A DNA stretch of 15,169 nt from CAZWCX01 sp964632945. GTDB taxonomy: Bacteria; Planctomycetota; MHYJ01; WSZJ01; CAZWCX01. A program made the translations under genes and the position numbers. Below the pieces are notes generated by a model. It was not told the origin of the DNA. It did not search any database and was given only the letters and a program-made list of their open reading frames with translations. Shown in pieces: positions 7,596-14,818 of this stretch. Position 1 is the first letter of the stretch; every line of letters begins with the position of its first letter. Where the stretch lies: positions 1 to 15,169 of the forward strand of contig CAZWCX010000149.1 in assembly GCA_964632945.1 (NCBI GenBank). Reading direction: 5' to 3'.

Positions 7596-7601
7596 TAGAA
7601 T
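7596..7601 (+). promoter_or_regulatory. -10 box of a leaderless gene
   Basis: TAGAAT matches five of six consensus bases and ends six bases before the ATG at 7608. Transcription would therefore start at or next to the start codon, which fits the missing ribosome site. No good -35 box is visible at 17-18 nt. Confidence 0.4.
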
Positions 7602-7607
7602 CCGGCC

Positions 7608-8075
7608 ATGCGACTCTTCCGACCGTCGCCGGACTGGATGGCCGAGCACCTCGGACGGTTGTTCGCCGCCGAGGAGCGGGCCTGCTCGATGCGCGCGCGG
7701 GGGGACTGGGCCTACGAGGATGGCCGCGAGCGCGCGTGTACGGAGTATCACGAAATCGCGCGCCAGGCGGAGCAGTCCGCCGCACAGACGCGCGCACTCC
7801 TGCAATCGCGGCTCGGGCCCGACCGCGACGGGGAGGCCCCGGAAACCGTCGATCCGGACACCCACGCAGCCGCCCGAAAAGCGTCCGCGCCGCCGGCCGA
7901 TCCGTGGGGAACACCGGACGCGGACTTCGCCTCGGCGTGCTTCTTCGCCCGCCATCCCCGGTGGTGCTCCGGCGTGCCCCGGTTCGAGAACGCCTACCAG
8001 GCCTGGCGCCACGATCCGCGCTTCCGCGCGCAAGCGCCGGGTTTCCGGCCGGTGAATCCCGGCTGGCGGGATTGA
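7608..8075 (+). CDS. Hypothetical protein, 155 residues
   Basis: I do not recognise this protein. It is probably real: the composition is that of a folded protein (Trp, Phe, Tyr and His well spread) and unlike the Arg/Pro-rich shadow frames. Residues 1-65 look helical and charged (WMAEHLGRLFAAEERACSM). Residues about 66-100 are a Pro/Ala/Asp linker. Residues 100-155 form a second conserved-looking unit, including ADFASACFFARHPRWC and FENAYQAWRHDP, rich in aromatics with two Cys. No signal peptide or membrane segment is seen. There is no Shine-Dalgarno sequence, and the -10-like box suggests leaderless expression. Its stop lies seven bases from the convergent methyltransferase gene. Confidence 0.6.
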   Translation: MRLFRPSPDWMAEHLGRLFAAEERACSMRARGDWAYEDGRERACTEYHEIARQAEQSAAQTRALLQSRLGPDRDGEAPETVDPDTHAAARKASAPPADPWGTPDADFASACFFARHPRWCSGVPRFENAYQAWRHDPRFRAQAPGFRPVNPGWRD

Positions 8076-8082
8076 ACCCGCC

Positions 8083-8553
8083 TCAGATCCACCGGCGGAC
8101 CCGCGCGCAGTACTCGCGGTACGCATCCCCGAACAGGCGATGCATGCGACGTTCCTCGAACGGGATCTGGGCCAGCGTCATCAGAAGGACGAATCCCACC
8201 GGTGCCGCGAGAAGCACGACCCGCCCGAACAGGCAGGCGATCCCGGTCAGGACCAGGGCCACCCCGACGTACATGGGATTGCGCGTGAACCGGAATGGAC
8301 CGTCGGTCACGAGCGCCACCGGGGTGCCGAAGGGTTCATGGGTCGTACGGCGAGCGAAGAAAGTCCTCAACGCCCATCCCGCAAGTCCGGCGCCCAGGCC
8401 GAAGCAGACCAGGGAGACCCAGGGCGATGCCGCGGGCAGGCCCGGTCCGGGCCAGGCGCGATCGATGCCCCAGGCCGCCGCGAGGCACACCAGGGCCAGG
8501 AACGGCGGGCGGATGGGGATGGGCGCCCGCTCCTCGGCGACGGGGGGAGTCAC
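8083..8553 (-). CDS. Isoprenylcysteine carboxyl methyltransferase-like membrane protein
   Basis: The protein has 156 residues. It starts at GTG 8553, which has GGGAGG 5 nt upstream and overlaps the stop of the preceding frame (GTGA). Hydrophobic segments lie at about 16-33, 44-62 and 96-130. The family signature is clear: GPFRFTRNPMYVG (85-97), then EER (133-135) and a C-terminal amphipathic helix ...LFGDAYREYCARVRRW. This SAM-binding C-terminal unit is shared by ICMT, PEMT and many bacterial small-molecule methyltransferases. Methylation of a carboxyl or amine on a lipid or lipophilic product at the inner membrane is likely, but the substrate is unknown. It is the last gene of the ATP-grasp operon and depends on translational coupling from upstream. 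Confidence 0.85.
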   Translation of the reverse strand: MTPPVAEERAPIPIRPPFLALVCLAAAWGIDRAWPGPGLPAASPWVSLVCFGLGAGLAGWALRTFFARRTTHEPFGTPVALVTDGPFRFTRNPMYVGVALVLTGIACLFGRVVLLAAPVGFVLLMTLAQIPFEERRMHRLFGDAYREYCARVRRWI

Positions 8554-8726
8554 AGGGCCTCCCGGGAAAAGCGGCCCGGCCGAAGCGGCCGGAGAACGGC
8601 GATGGCGCGCGCACTCTCGTCGACGCCCGCCGCCACCGGATCCGGGGTGAGGTCGCCCCAGGACTGCGCTTCCCGCGGGACCGCGAGCCCGGCATGCGGC
8701 CACGAGACGAGCAGCGGCAGCGTCAT
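8550..8726 (-). pseudogene. Truncated N-formylglutamate amidohydrolase-like gene (58 residues)
   Basis: The start LPLLVSWPHAGLAVPRE matches the N-terminal strand and PHAG motif (part of the metal/substrate site) of the N-formylglutamate amidohydrolase family. LTPDPVAAGVDESA resembles the following helix with its conserved acidic residue. The family normally has about 250-300 residues; this frame stops after 58, and no other frame downstream carries the missing part, since the next gene begins there. The ATG (8724-8726) overlaps the transferase stop as ATGA and has GGAGGT 8-9 nt upstream. The TGA overlaps the next start as GTGA. So coding capacity is lost while both overlaps survive. It is either a deletion remnant or a short coupling peptide. 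Family assignment from 50 residues is moderately sure. Confidence 0.55.
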
Positions 8727-10363
8727 GCGTGCGGACCTCCGGCGGTGCCGTCCCGGCGCGGATCGGCGACCCCGATGAATCGGGCGCGGTCCCGCAGGAC
8801 CATCTGGACGGAGCCGAGGTAGAATGCGAACGGGTCGCGCACCTTGATCCGGAATCCGCGGCGCCGCAGTCGGGCGCACACGCCCGCCGGCATTCGGGCC
8901 GCTTCCAGGGACACGACTCCCTCCGTGGAGCAATGCAGCCGGGGCGCGGCGACCGCCTCGAACGGGGGCAGGCGTTGCAGGCGCAGAAGAACCTGCAGGA
9001 TCGCCGGAGCGATGCGGTCGCTGCCGGGAGAGCCGATCGCCATCCACGGCCGGGTCTTCCGGAACACGAGCGTCGGCGCCACGCTCGCCCACGGAACGGC
9101 GTTGGGCCGCAGGTAGTACGGATGCGCGATGTCGCTCCGCACCATGGTGCCCAGGTAGTTGTTGTAGAGAAAGCCGAGATCCGGGGTGGCCACGGCCGCG
9201 CCGTAGACCTTCTCGATCGATTGGGTCAGCGCGACCGCATTCCCGTGCCGGTCCATGACGGAGAGGTGGGTCGTCTCTCCTTGTCGCCCGGGGATCTTCG
9301 CCAGCACTTCGGCCGCCAGCTCGTGGACCACGTCCGGCCCCAGGGCTCGATCCAATCGCGATTGCAGGTACAGGTCCGGGTCGAGCGGGAAGTCCTTCCG
9401 CTCCTGGTACGCCTTGCGGATGACGTCGGCGACGGCGACGGCCCCCTCGGGCCGGTCGAGGTCGAGGCATTCGGTCGGCAGGTGGGACAGAATGGCCGCC
9501 ATGCGCAGCAGGGTGCGCCCCGCCCCGGGCGGGGGAAAGGCGTACAGCGTGGAGCCGAGAAACTCCCCGGTCAGCGGCGGGCGCTCTCGGGGTTTCGGCA
9601 CCTGGGCCAGGTCGTCCTTCCGGATGAGGCCGCGGTTGCGCTCCATGTCCTCGTGGATCCGCCGGGCGATGCTGCCGGAATAGAAGTCCTTCACGCCGTG
9701 CCGGGCCATGCGACGCAGGGTCCGGGCGAGCACCGGCTGGCGGAACTGGAACCCCACAGGGTGGGGCCGCTTGCCCTGGTCGAGGAACAACGCGGCCGCA
9801 TTGCCTTTCCTCAATCGCCGGGCCTCCCGGACCGCGAGCCGGTGCTGCAGCTCCGTGACGGCATAGCCGTGCTCCGCGAGATGGATGGCCGGCTCCAGGA
9901 CGTGGGACAGGCGCAGGTTCCCGTAACGCTCCAGCGCATGACGGAGGACCGCCGGCGTGCTGGGTACGGTCGTCGCGCGATATCCGCTCGCGCACTCCTC
10001 CGCGGACACGACGTCCACGGTGACCCGGTGCGGCACGCGGGACGACCCGTCGAGGGCGATGGTTCGGCGCGGTCCGGCCAGGTGGATCATCATCATCGTC
10101 TGGCCGCCGAGTCCGGAGCCCGCCGGTTCGCATACGCCGAGGGCGAACGCCGCGGCCACGGCGGCGTCGATGGCATTCCCCCCTTCGGCCAGCATCCGGA
10201 TCCCGGCCTCGGTCGCGCCCGGATGCGCCGTCGCCACCATGCCGAACCGGGATTCCGCCCACCGCGGCCCCGCGGGCGGGGTGGCTTCGGGCGTCTCCGG
10301 GCGCACCCCCGCCGTCCCATCCGGGCGCGCGGGACGGGGGCGTCGATCACTTGACGATGTCAC
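8723..10363 (-). CDS. ggt: Gamma-glutamyltransferase family protein (Ntn hydrolase)
   Basis: The protein has 546 residues, the usual full length. It starts at GTG 10363, overlapping the ATP-grasp gene by 17 nt, with GGAG about 10 nt upstream. The conserved core begins at about residue 40 (GMVATAHPGATEAG); residues 1-38 are a Pro/Arg-rich extension, so a later start such as M42 is possible. Key features are GNAIDAAVAAAFAL (62-75), GSGLGG (82-87), R109 in the substrate-carboxylate loop (ALDGSSR), and the autoprocessing site GETTHLSV, where T364 would become the N-terminal nucleophile of the small subunit. The family cleaves gamma-glutamyl amides and passes the acyl group to water or an amine. 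Most members are exported; no signal peptide is visible here, which suggests cytoplasmic action with its operon partners. Confidence 0.9.
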   Translation of the reverse strand: MTSSSDRRPRPARPDGTAGVRPETPEATPPAGPRWAESRFGMVATAHPGATEAGIRMLAEGGNAIDAAVAAAFALGVCEPAGSGLGGQTMMMIHLAGPRRTIALDGSSRVPHRVTVDVVSAEECASGYRATTVPSTPAVLRHALERYGNLRLSHVLEPAIHLAEHGYAVTELQHRLAVREARRLRKGNAAALFLDQGKRPHPVGFQFRQPVLARTLRRMARHGVKDFYSGSIARRIHEDMERNRGLIRKDDLAQVPKPRERPPLTGEFLGSTLYAFPPPGAGRTLLRMAAILSHLPTECLDLDRPEGAVAVADVIRKAYQERKDFPLDPDLYLQSRLDRALGPDVVHELAAEVLAKIPGRQGETTHLSVMDRHGNAVALTQSIEKVYGAAVATPDLGFLYNNYLGTMVRSDIAHPYYLRPNAVPWASVAPTLVFRKTRPWMAIGSPGSDRIAPAILQVLLRLQRLPPFEAVAAPRLHCSTEGVVSLEAARMPAGVCARLRRRGFRIKVRDPFAFYLGSVQMVLRDRARFIGVADPRRDGTAGGPHA

Positions 10364-12497
10364 GGGCCAACATCTCCGCGAGCAGAAGCGTGCGCTGAGG
10401 CAGACTGATCCGTTGCACCGCCTCGTGAGGGGTATACAGTTCGGTCGCCACCGGGCCCATGCCGCAGACGACAGCGGTCCCCGGCGGGACCAGTCCGGCG
10501 ACCGACGGCCAGACGGACGATTCCTCCTCCAACGGGATCTCCCAGCGACCGGCGACTTCGCGCAGGGCCTCCATCACCGGGACGTTGGCCTTTCGCTCGG
10601 CCATCGGGGGCCGGTCCGCGATCATCTCCAGGTCGCAACGGAAGCCGTCGCCGTTCAGGATGTCTCTCATTCGGCCTTCCACGGCGTCCGCCTGCTCCGG
10701 CTCGGCATAGGTCATCACCACGGTGCTCGTGACCCGGTGCGGCACGTACATCGGGAACGCGTCGGTGTGGACGTCCACGGCGGAGAGGGCAACGTGCTCC
10801 TTCCGCGAGGACAGGGCCGCCATCTCCTGGATGCGACCGGTCCACCACAGAAAGACGTCCGAACGGGCACTGGCTTTTCCGATGCGCTGCGGCTTCCCCT
10901 CCGCGACCAGGCGGAACTTGCGCTGACCGCGCCTCTGCGTGATCACGCGGTCGGCCGGATTGCCCGGACGGAGCACGAACACCTGCTTCACCGCCTCGGC
11001 GGCGGCCCGAATGAATTGCGCGCTGTAGCGACAGTCCCGTCCCTCGTCCGAGACGCACAGGACGCCGAGGTGCTGGTGCCGCAATCGCCGCTGGTGCCGC
11101 AGGGATCGCAGCGCGAACTCCAGCATCACCAGCGGCGCGCGCGAGCAGCCGATGCCGTCCCCGTACAGCCATTCGGGATCCCGGCGGAAGCCCTGCATCG
11201 GCAGGGAGGGATCCAACGGGACGTCCACATGCGCCAGGAACAACGTCCCCCCGCGCATCCCGGCCTGAGTCTCCCAACACCAGGCGGAACGCGCATCGGT
11301 GAATTCCTTGACCGGCACCATGCGGATTTCCCGCAGCGTGGAGTCGACCTCCTGCACCGCCGCGCGGATCCCGACCGGATCCGACGTGCGGCTGGAGATG
11401 CGCACCCAATCTTCCAGCCGTCGCTCGATCCGATCCCGCTGCTCCGCGAGAAATGAAAAGACCAGGTCCGTGGGATCGGCGCCGCGCCCGTTGATGCTGG
11501 GCGGATTCGGCGTGCCGAAGTAACGCGCGCTCGCCACCTGCACGAGCCGGTTCACGAGCGCGGCGAAATCGAGTCCCGCCGCCGCCGCCGCGGCCACGTA
11601 CGATCCGTGTTCCCCGAGACTGGGCAGGCTGTTCACCTCCAGGATGTAGAGGTTCCCCTGCGCATCCATCCGGAAGTCGACGCGCGCGCAGTCGTAGCAG
11701 CCGAGGACCTGGAAGGCGCGGATGGCCAGTTCCTTGGCCTTGCGGGTCATCTCGTCCCCGATCGGGGCCGGACAGACCGGCTTCACCTCGCGATTGGAGC
11801 GGTGGACCTTGTCCTCGTAGGTGTAGATCGGCGGGCCGCCCTCGCCGAAGATCAGCTCCACGGGGGGCAGCGCCTCCGGCGGGTTGTTCCCCAGCAGGCC
11901 GACGTTGATCTCCCGACCCTCGATGAATCGCTCGACCAGGACCGGCTGCTGGAACTTCTCGAAGATTACCTCACTGGCGGAGCGCAGCTCCTTCTCGTCG
12001 TTCACGATGCTCAGGCCGAAGGAAACCGCCTCGTTCTTCGGCTTCACGATCAACGGAAAGGGCAGGTCCGGAAGCGGAAACTTCGAGTCCTGGAGAACGG
12101 CGAAATCGGGGGTCGGCAGGCCGTGCTGGCGAAACAGCATCTTGGCCACGACCTTGTCCAGCGCCAGCGAATGCGGCAGCGGACCCGAGCCGACGTACGG
12201 GATCCCCACCATTTCCAGGATGCCGGGAACGTGCGTGTACCGGGCCTGCCCCTGGATCCCGTACGAGAGATTGAAGACCATGCCCGGGCGCTCCCCCTTG
12301 AGCGCGCGCGGCATGAACTCCTCCAGGCGGTCGATCAGATCCTTGTCCCCCTCCAGGGCGATGACTTGATGCTCCCCCGCCTTGAGCGCGTCGACGATTC
12401 GCTTGATCGACTTCAGGCCGTAGCGTTCCCGGTTCGGAACCCCGAACAGATTGATGACGCTCTGGCTGTTGCGGTTGTAGACGACCGCGACCTTCAT
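10347..12497 (-). CDS. ATP-grasp ligase fused to an M20-peptidase-like domain
   Basis: The protein has 716 residues. The start at 12497 is set by GGAGG 5 nt upstream and by MKVAVVYN, the usual first strand. Residues 1-325 are a D-Ala-D-Ala-ligase-like ATP-grasp: LALDKVVAK (111-119), PLIVKPKNEAVSFG (148-161), VLVERFIEGREINVG (186-200), D274 and ILEVNSLP (285-292), with E287 and N289 as metal ligands. Such enzymes activate a carboxylate with ATP and form an amide. Residues about 345-716 have M20 fold and order: HVD (423-425), LYGDGIG, SDEG (483-486), a dimerisation-like insert (about 525-615), and YTPHEAV (688-694). Aligned to carboxypeptidase G2, H423 and the base E485 remain, but the other ligands become C451, G486, R510 and Y688. 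The peptidase half is therefore probably not a normal zinc enzyme. It heads a four-frame operon. Confidence 0.85.
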   Translation of the reverse strand: MKVAVVYNRNSQSVINLFGVPNRERYGLKSIKRIVDALKAGEHQVIALEGDKDLIDRLEEFMPRALKGERPGMVFNLSYGIQGQARYTHVPGILEMVGIPYVGSGPLPHSLALDKVVAKMLFRQHGLPTPDFAVLQDSKFPLPDLPFPLIVKPKNEAVSFGLSIVNDEKELRSASEVIFEKFQQPVLVERFIEGREINVGLLGNNPPEALPPVELIFGEGGPPIYTYEDKVHRSNREVKPVCPAPIGDEMTRKAKELAIRAFQVLGCYDCARVDFRMDAQGNLYILEVNSLPSLGEHGSYVAAAAAAGLDFAALVNRLVQVASARYFGTPNPPSINGRGADPTDLVFSFLAEQRDRIERRLEDWVRISSRTSDPVGIRAAVQEVDSTLREIRMVPVKEFTDARSAWCWETQAGMRGGTLFLAHVDVPLDPSLPMQGFRRDPEWLYGDGIGCSRAPLVMLEFALRSLRHQRRLRHQHLGVLCVSDEGRDCRYSAQFIRAAAEAVKQVFVLRPGNPADRVITQRRGQRKFRLVAEGKPQRIGKASARSDVFLWWTGRIQEMAALSSRKEHVALSAVDVHTDAFPMYVPHRVTSTVVMTYAEPEQADAVEGRMRDILNGDGFRCDLEMIADRPPMAERKANVPVMEALREVAGRWEIPLEEESSVWPSVAGLVPPGTAVVCGMGPVATELYTPHEAVQRISLPQRTLLLAEMLARDIVK

Positions 12498-12746
12498 GAG
12501 ATCCTCCGCGCAAAGCGGCGCGGACGCCCGTCCCGCGTAGGGGCTCCCCGCCGGGAGCGACGTCGGCGTCTGGATCCTCCTCAAGCACAAGGAGTTATGA
12601 GCTGATCAGGGGAGTCTCCCCTCGGCCCCCACGCGCTCATGGTAACACAGGAGTCCGCGTCGGAGCAACCCTGGGGTCGGCGACGGTCTCCGACGGCCCG
12701 GAAGGTCCGGGACCCGGATTCCGGCGCGAGGGGTCGCCATCGCGGC
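12498..12746 (-). promoter_or_regulatory. Control region of the ATP-grasp operon
   Basis: A promoter candidate is TTGCTC (12663-12668), an 18-nt spacer and TACCAT (12639-12644), reading left. Just past its expected start lie two dyads. AGGGGAG-T-CTCCCCT (12608-12622) is a perfect 15-base palindrome around one base, and CTGATCAG (12602-12609) is a perfect 8-base palindrome. Their position suits a repressor operator. A 19-codon frame in the leader (ATG at about 12640) has no ribosome site. Nothing else is seen. Confidence 0.45.
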
Positions 12747-13376
12747 CTAACGCGCTCCCCCGGCCGGCCCGTGTCCCCCGGCCGCCGGAGGCGGCGCCAC
12801 GTCGCCCGGAGCCGCGGCGACCCGCTGCGCGAGGGCCTCGACCGCACGGGCCTGGGACTCATCGCCGCGGCGGCGATGACACTCCGCCAGCCGTCGCAGG
12901 TGCTCCGGACATGCGAACGGCAGGGCTTCCAGGAAGACGCGCCAGGCCGCGCAGGCTTCGGCGTCGTCCCCCTGGGCGGCCAGGGTTTCGGCGACGGCGC
13001 GCAGGGCCGCGAGGCGTTCGGTGCCGCGGGATCCGCGCTCGTACCAGAGCAGCGCCTCCCCGGTCTCCCGCGCGGCGAGGAGGATGTCTCCCAGAGCCTT
13101 CTCCGCCCCGGGAACGCCGTGTTCGACCGCCGCCCGGGCGATGCGCAGCGGTTCCTTCGTCTCCCCGCTGCGGGCGCGCGCGATCGCCAGCGGGAGCGCG
13201 CGCAAACCGGCATCCTCCCCGTCGCCCGTGGCCAGCTCGAGGGCTTCCCCGTCGCGGCCGAGGCCGACCAGGATCCGCGTCCGTTGATCCCGCGCGGAGT
13301 CCCCGTGGATCTCTTCCGCGCGCACCCGACGCTCCAATTCGTCGAGGGCTTCGGGCCACAGACCGGCGTCGCACAA
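12747..13376 (-). CDS. TPR/Sel1-like helical repeat protein, probably the separated 3' half of a larger gene
   Basis: The product has 209 residues from a TTG at 13376, the first likely start in frame; CTG at 13385 is an alternative. It is built of degenerate helical pairs of about 34 residues: WPEALDELERRVRAE, DGEALELATGDGEDAG, GAEKALGDILLAARETGEALLWYERGS, and HLRRLAECHRRRGDESQARAVEALA. This is the TPR/Sel1 pattern, suggesting a protein-protein scaffold. The last 20 residues are Gly/Ala/Pro-rich. No good ribosome site precedes either start: GGAGGG lies 18-27 nt away. The frame continues upstream without shift into the membrane protein, interrupted only by TGA 13401-13403, so both may be one gene with a nonsense codon. 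Confidence 0.65.
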   Translation of the reverse strand: MCDAGLWPEALDELERRVRAEEIHGDSARDQRTRILVGLGRDGEALELATGDGEDAGLRALPLAIARARSGETKEPLRIARAAVEHGVPGAEKALGDILLAARETGEALLWYERGSRGTERLAALRAVAETLAAQGDDAEACAAWRVFLEALPFACPEHLRRLAECHRRRGDESQARAVEALAQRVAAAPGDVAPPPAAGGHGPAGGAR

Positions 13377-13400
13377 CGTGCGCAGCGGATCGCGAGTCCC

Positions 13401-14024
13401 TCACCCTCCGCCGTCGCACCCGGCCGCCGCCAGGGTCTCGGCGACGAAGCGGTCGCGGGAGGGCTTGTTCCTCAAGCGGATCGCGAGCGGCGTCGAGACG
13501 AGCAAGGGTAAGGTCGCGTCCAGCACGAGAAGTCCGAGCGCGGCGGGGGCCGAACCCAGCGCCACCGCGCCGGCGGTCGCGACGCGCGCGATCCCGCGCA
13601 GGGCATCCGCCGGGGATCCACGCACCAGCCACGACACCGTCCAGACGGCTCCGCGGACCCCGTGGCTGCAGACCACGGTCCAAACCAGACGGTCGAGGTA
13701 CAGAAACGCCGAGATCGCCAGAGCAGTGATCGCCAGCATGGCGGCGCTCAAGCGTTCGAGCGGGGACGCGCCGCTCGCGGAAGAACCACGACCGCGAAAC
13801 AGCGCAAGAAACGACACCGCGCCGAAGGCCATGGAGAGACCGAACCAGAGCCACCGGAACGGCGGGTAGAGCCATCCCAGCCCGGGCGCTTCCCGGAGGA
13901 GCCCGGAGATGATGGCGATCGGGGCGACGAGGTGAAGGAAGGCCAGTCCCGCAAGCAGCAAACCCGGGGCGGGGAACCGGCGCTGCAGGCGGCGCAACGG
14001 GGAGCGGTGTGGTGGATTGGCCAC
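13401..14024 (-). CDS. Integral membrane protein, probably the 5' half of a membrane-TPR gene
   Basis: The protein has 207 residues from GTG 14024, with GAGG about 10 nt upstream and a promoter at 14050-14079. The N-terminus is basic (RRLQRR), followed by hydrophobic segments at about 20-42, 57-77, 93-117 and 146-180, then a basic cytoplasmic-type stretch (IRLRNKPSRDRFVAETLAAAG). I recognise no family. It ends at TGA 13401-13403 after GCDGGG; the eight codons beyond the stop lead straight into TPR-like sequence in the same frame. A membrane anchor followed by a TPR domain is a common arrangement, so an intact ancestor of about 425 residues is plausible. The alternative is two adjacent genes. 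Confidence 0.7.
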   Translation of the reverse strand: MANPPHRSPLRRLQRRFPAPGLLLAGLAFLHLVAPIAIISGLLREAPGLGWLYPPFRWLWFGLSMAFGAVSFLALFRGRGSSASGASPLERLSAAMLAITALAISAFLYLDRLVWTVVCSHGVRGAVWTVSWLVRGSPADALRGIARVATAGAVALGSAPAALGLLVLDATLPLLVSTPLAIRLRNKPSRDRFVAETLAAAGCDGGG

Positions 14025-14049
14025 TCGGGGGATCCTCGCAAGTCCCCCG

Positions 14050-14079
14050 GGTATATCACCTCCCTCCCCCCGGGGTCAA
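14050..14079 (-). promoter_or_regulatory. Promoter for the membrane/TPR gene
   Basis: TTGACC (14074-14079), an 18-nt spacer and TATACC (14050-14055) on the minus strand give a leader of about 20 nt to the GTG at 14024. It shares a 200-nt divergent gap with the plus-strand gene at 14225. Confidence 0.6.
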
Positions 14080-14224
14080 GGCGGCCCGCCGGCCCGCAGT
14101 CGGGCGTCGCCCTCCGCATCCGGATTCTGCTTCCTCGTACTCGACGGCCACGATAGACTTCGTCAGGCAGCGGAACCCGGTCGGTTTCGCAACGGCAACG
14201 ACCGTCCGCGGGAGGTAGAACGGG

Positions 14225-14818
14225 ATGGACTCGGGAGTGAGCTGGGCGCTCGCCGGCGGAGCGGCCGTCGTCGGTCTCTGGATCTGGATCCGCATGAGTC
14301 GGGACCGAAGCGAATCGACCGCCTCCCTCCGATCCCCCGACACCCTGCGGCGTCTCGTCGTGAAACACGAACCGGTCGCCCCGCCCGACCTGACGGAGCC
14401 GGTGATGCAGGATGCCGCGCGGGAACTGAAGCAGGTCGGGTTCCGCGAGATCGGGATACTCTCGGAGAAAATCGACGGGGTGCATTACTCACGGGAATTC
14501 TACTCCGCGGACCACGGCACCTACGGCTCCCTGGCGAACTTCGACGGGAAGCCTGCCAACTGGTTCCTGACGCCGCTCTCCGACGGCACCATCCTTTTCA
14601 CGGGCAGCACCGACCGTGACGAGGAGCAACGGGGGGGATTGATCTCCCGGGGATATGGCGGCGGGATCACCGATCGCCTGGACGACCACCTGGAGGCCCT
14701 GGCGGAGCGGGCAGCGCGCGGGGCCTCCTCGTCCGCACGCGGGACGATGGAGGAACGCCTTCACCTCGTCCGGGAGTACTACCGTCACTATACGTCCGCG
14801 GGTCGGTCGGACCCGTGA
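14225..14818 (+). CDS. Membrane-anchored hypothetical protein, 197 residues
   Basis: I do not recognise the family. The ATG at 14225 has GGGAGGT 9 nt upstream. Residues about 6-23 are a single hydrophobic helix (WALAGGAAVVGLWIWI) followed by R/S-rich sequence, so the protein is a signal-anchored inner-membrane protein. Residues 56-160 form a compact alpha/beta domain: a helix (MQDAARELKQVGF), then strand-like EIGILSEKIDGVHYSREFYSA, TYGSLANFDGK, NWFLTPLSDGTILFTGSTD, typical of a small sensor or binding domain. A helical tail follows (ERLHLVREYYRHY). A weak TAGACT (-10-like) lies at 14154-14159. It is divergent from the membrane/TPR gene, with no functional link shown. Confidence 0.7.
   Translation: MDSGVSWALAGGAAVVGLWIWIRMSRDRSESTASLRSPDTLRRLVVKHEPVAPPDLTEPVMQDAARELKQVGFREIGILSEKIDGVHYSREFYSADHGTYGSLANFDGKPANWFLTPLSDGTILFTGSTDRDEEQRGGLISRGYGGGITDRLDDHLEALAERAARGASSSARGTMEERLHLVREYYRHYTSAGRSDP

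Noticed and set aside
8554..8703. Upstream ATG-type start for the methyltransferase
   Set aside because: The added 50 residues are low-complexity and overlap the coding frame of the formylglutamate-hydrolase remnant. GTG 8553 has a strong ribosome site and a GTGA overlap.
12498..12590. Earlier start for the ATP-grasp protein
   Set aside because: GGAGG lies 5 nt before ATG 12497 and MKVAVVYN is the canonical first strand; the extra 31 residues look non-coding.
13401..13403. TGA as a selenocysteine or reassigned codon
   Set aside because: The codon lies in a low-complexity GGG-stop-GT stretch with no redox context. TGA also serves as a normal stop for several other genes here, so reassignment is unlikely.
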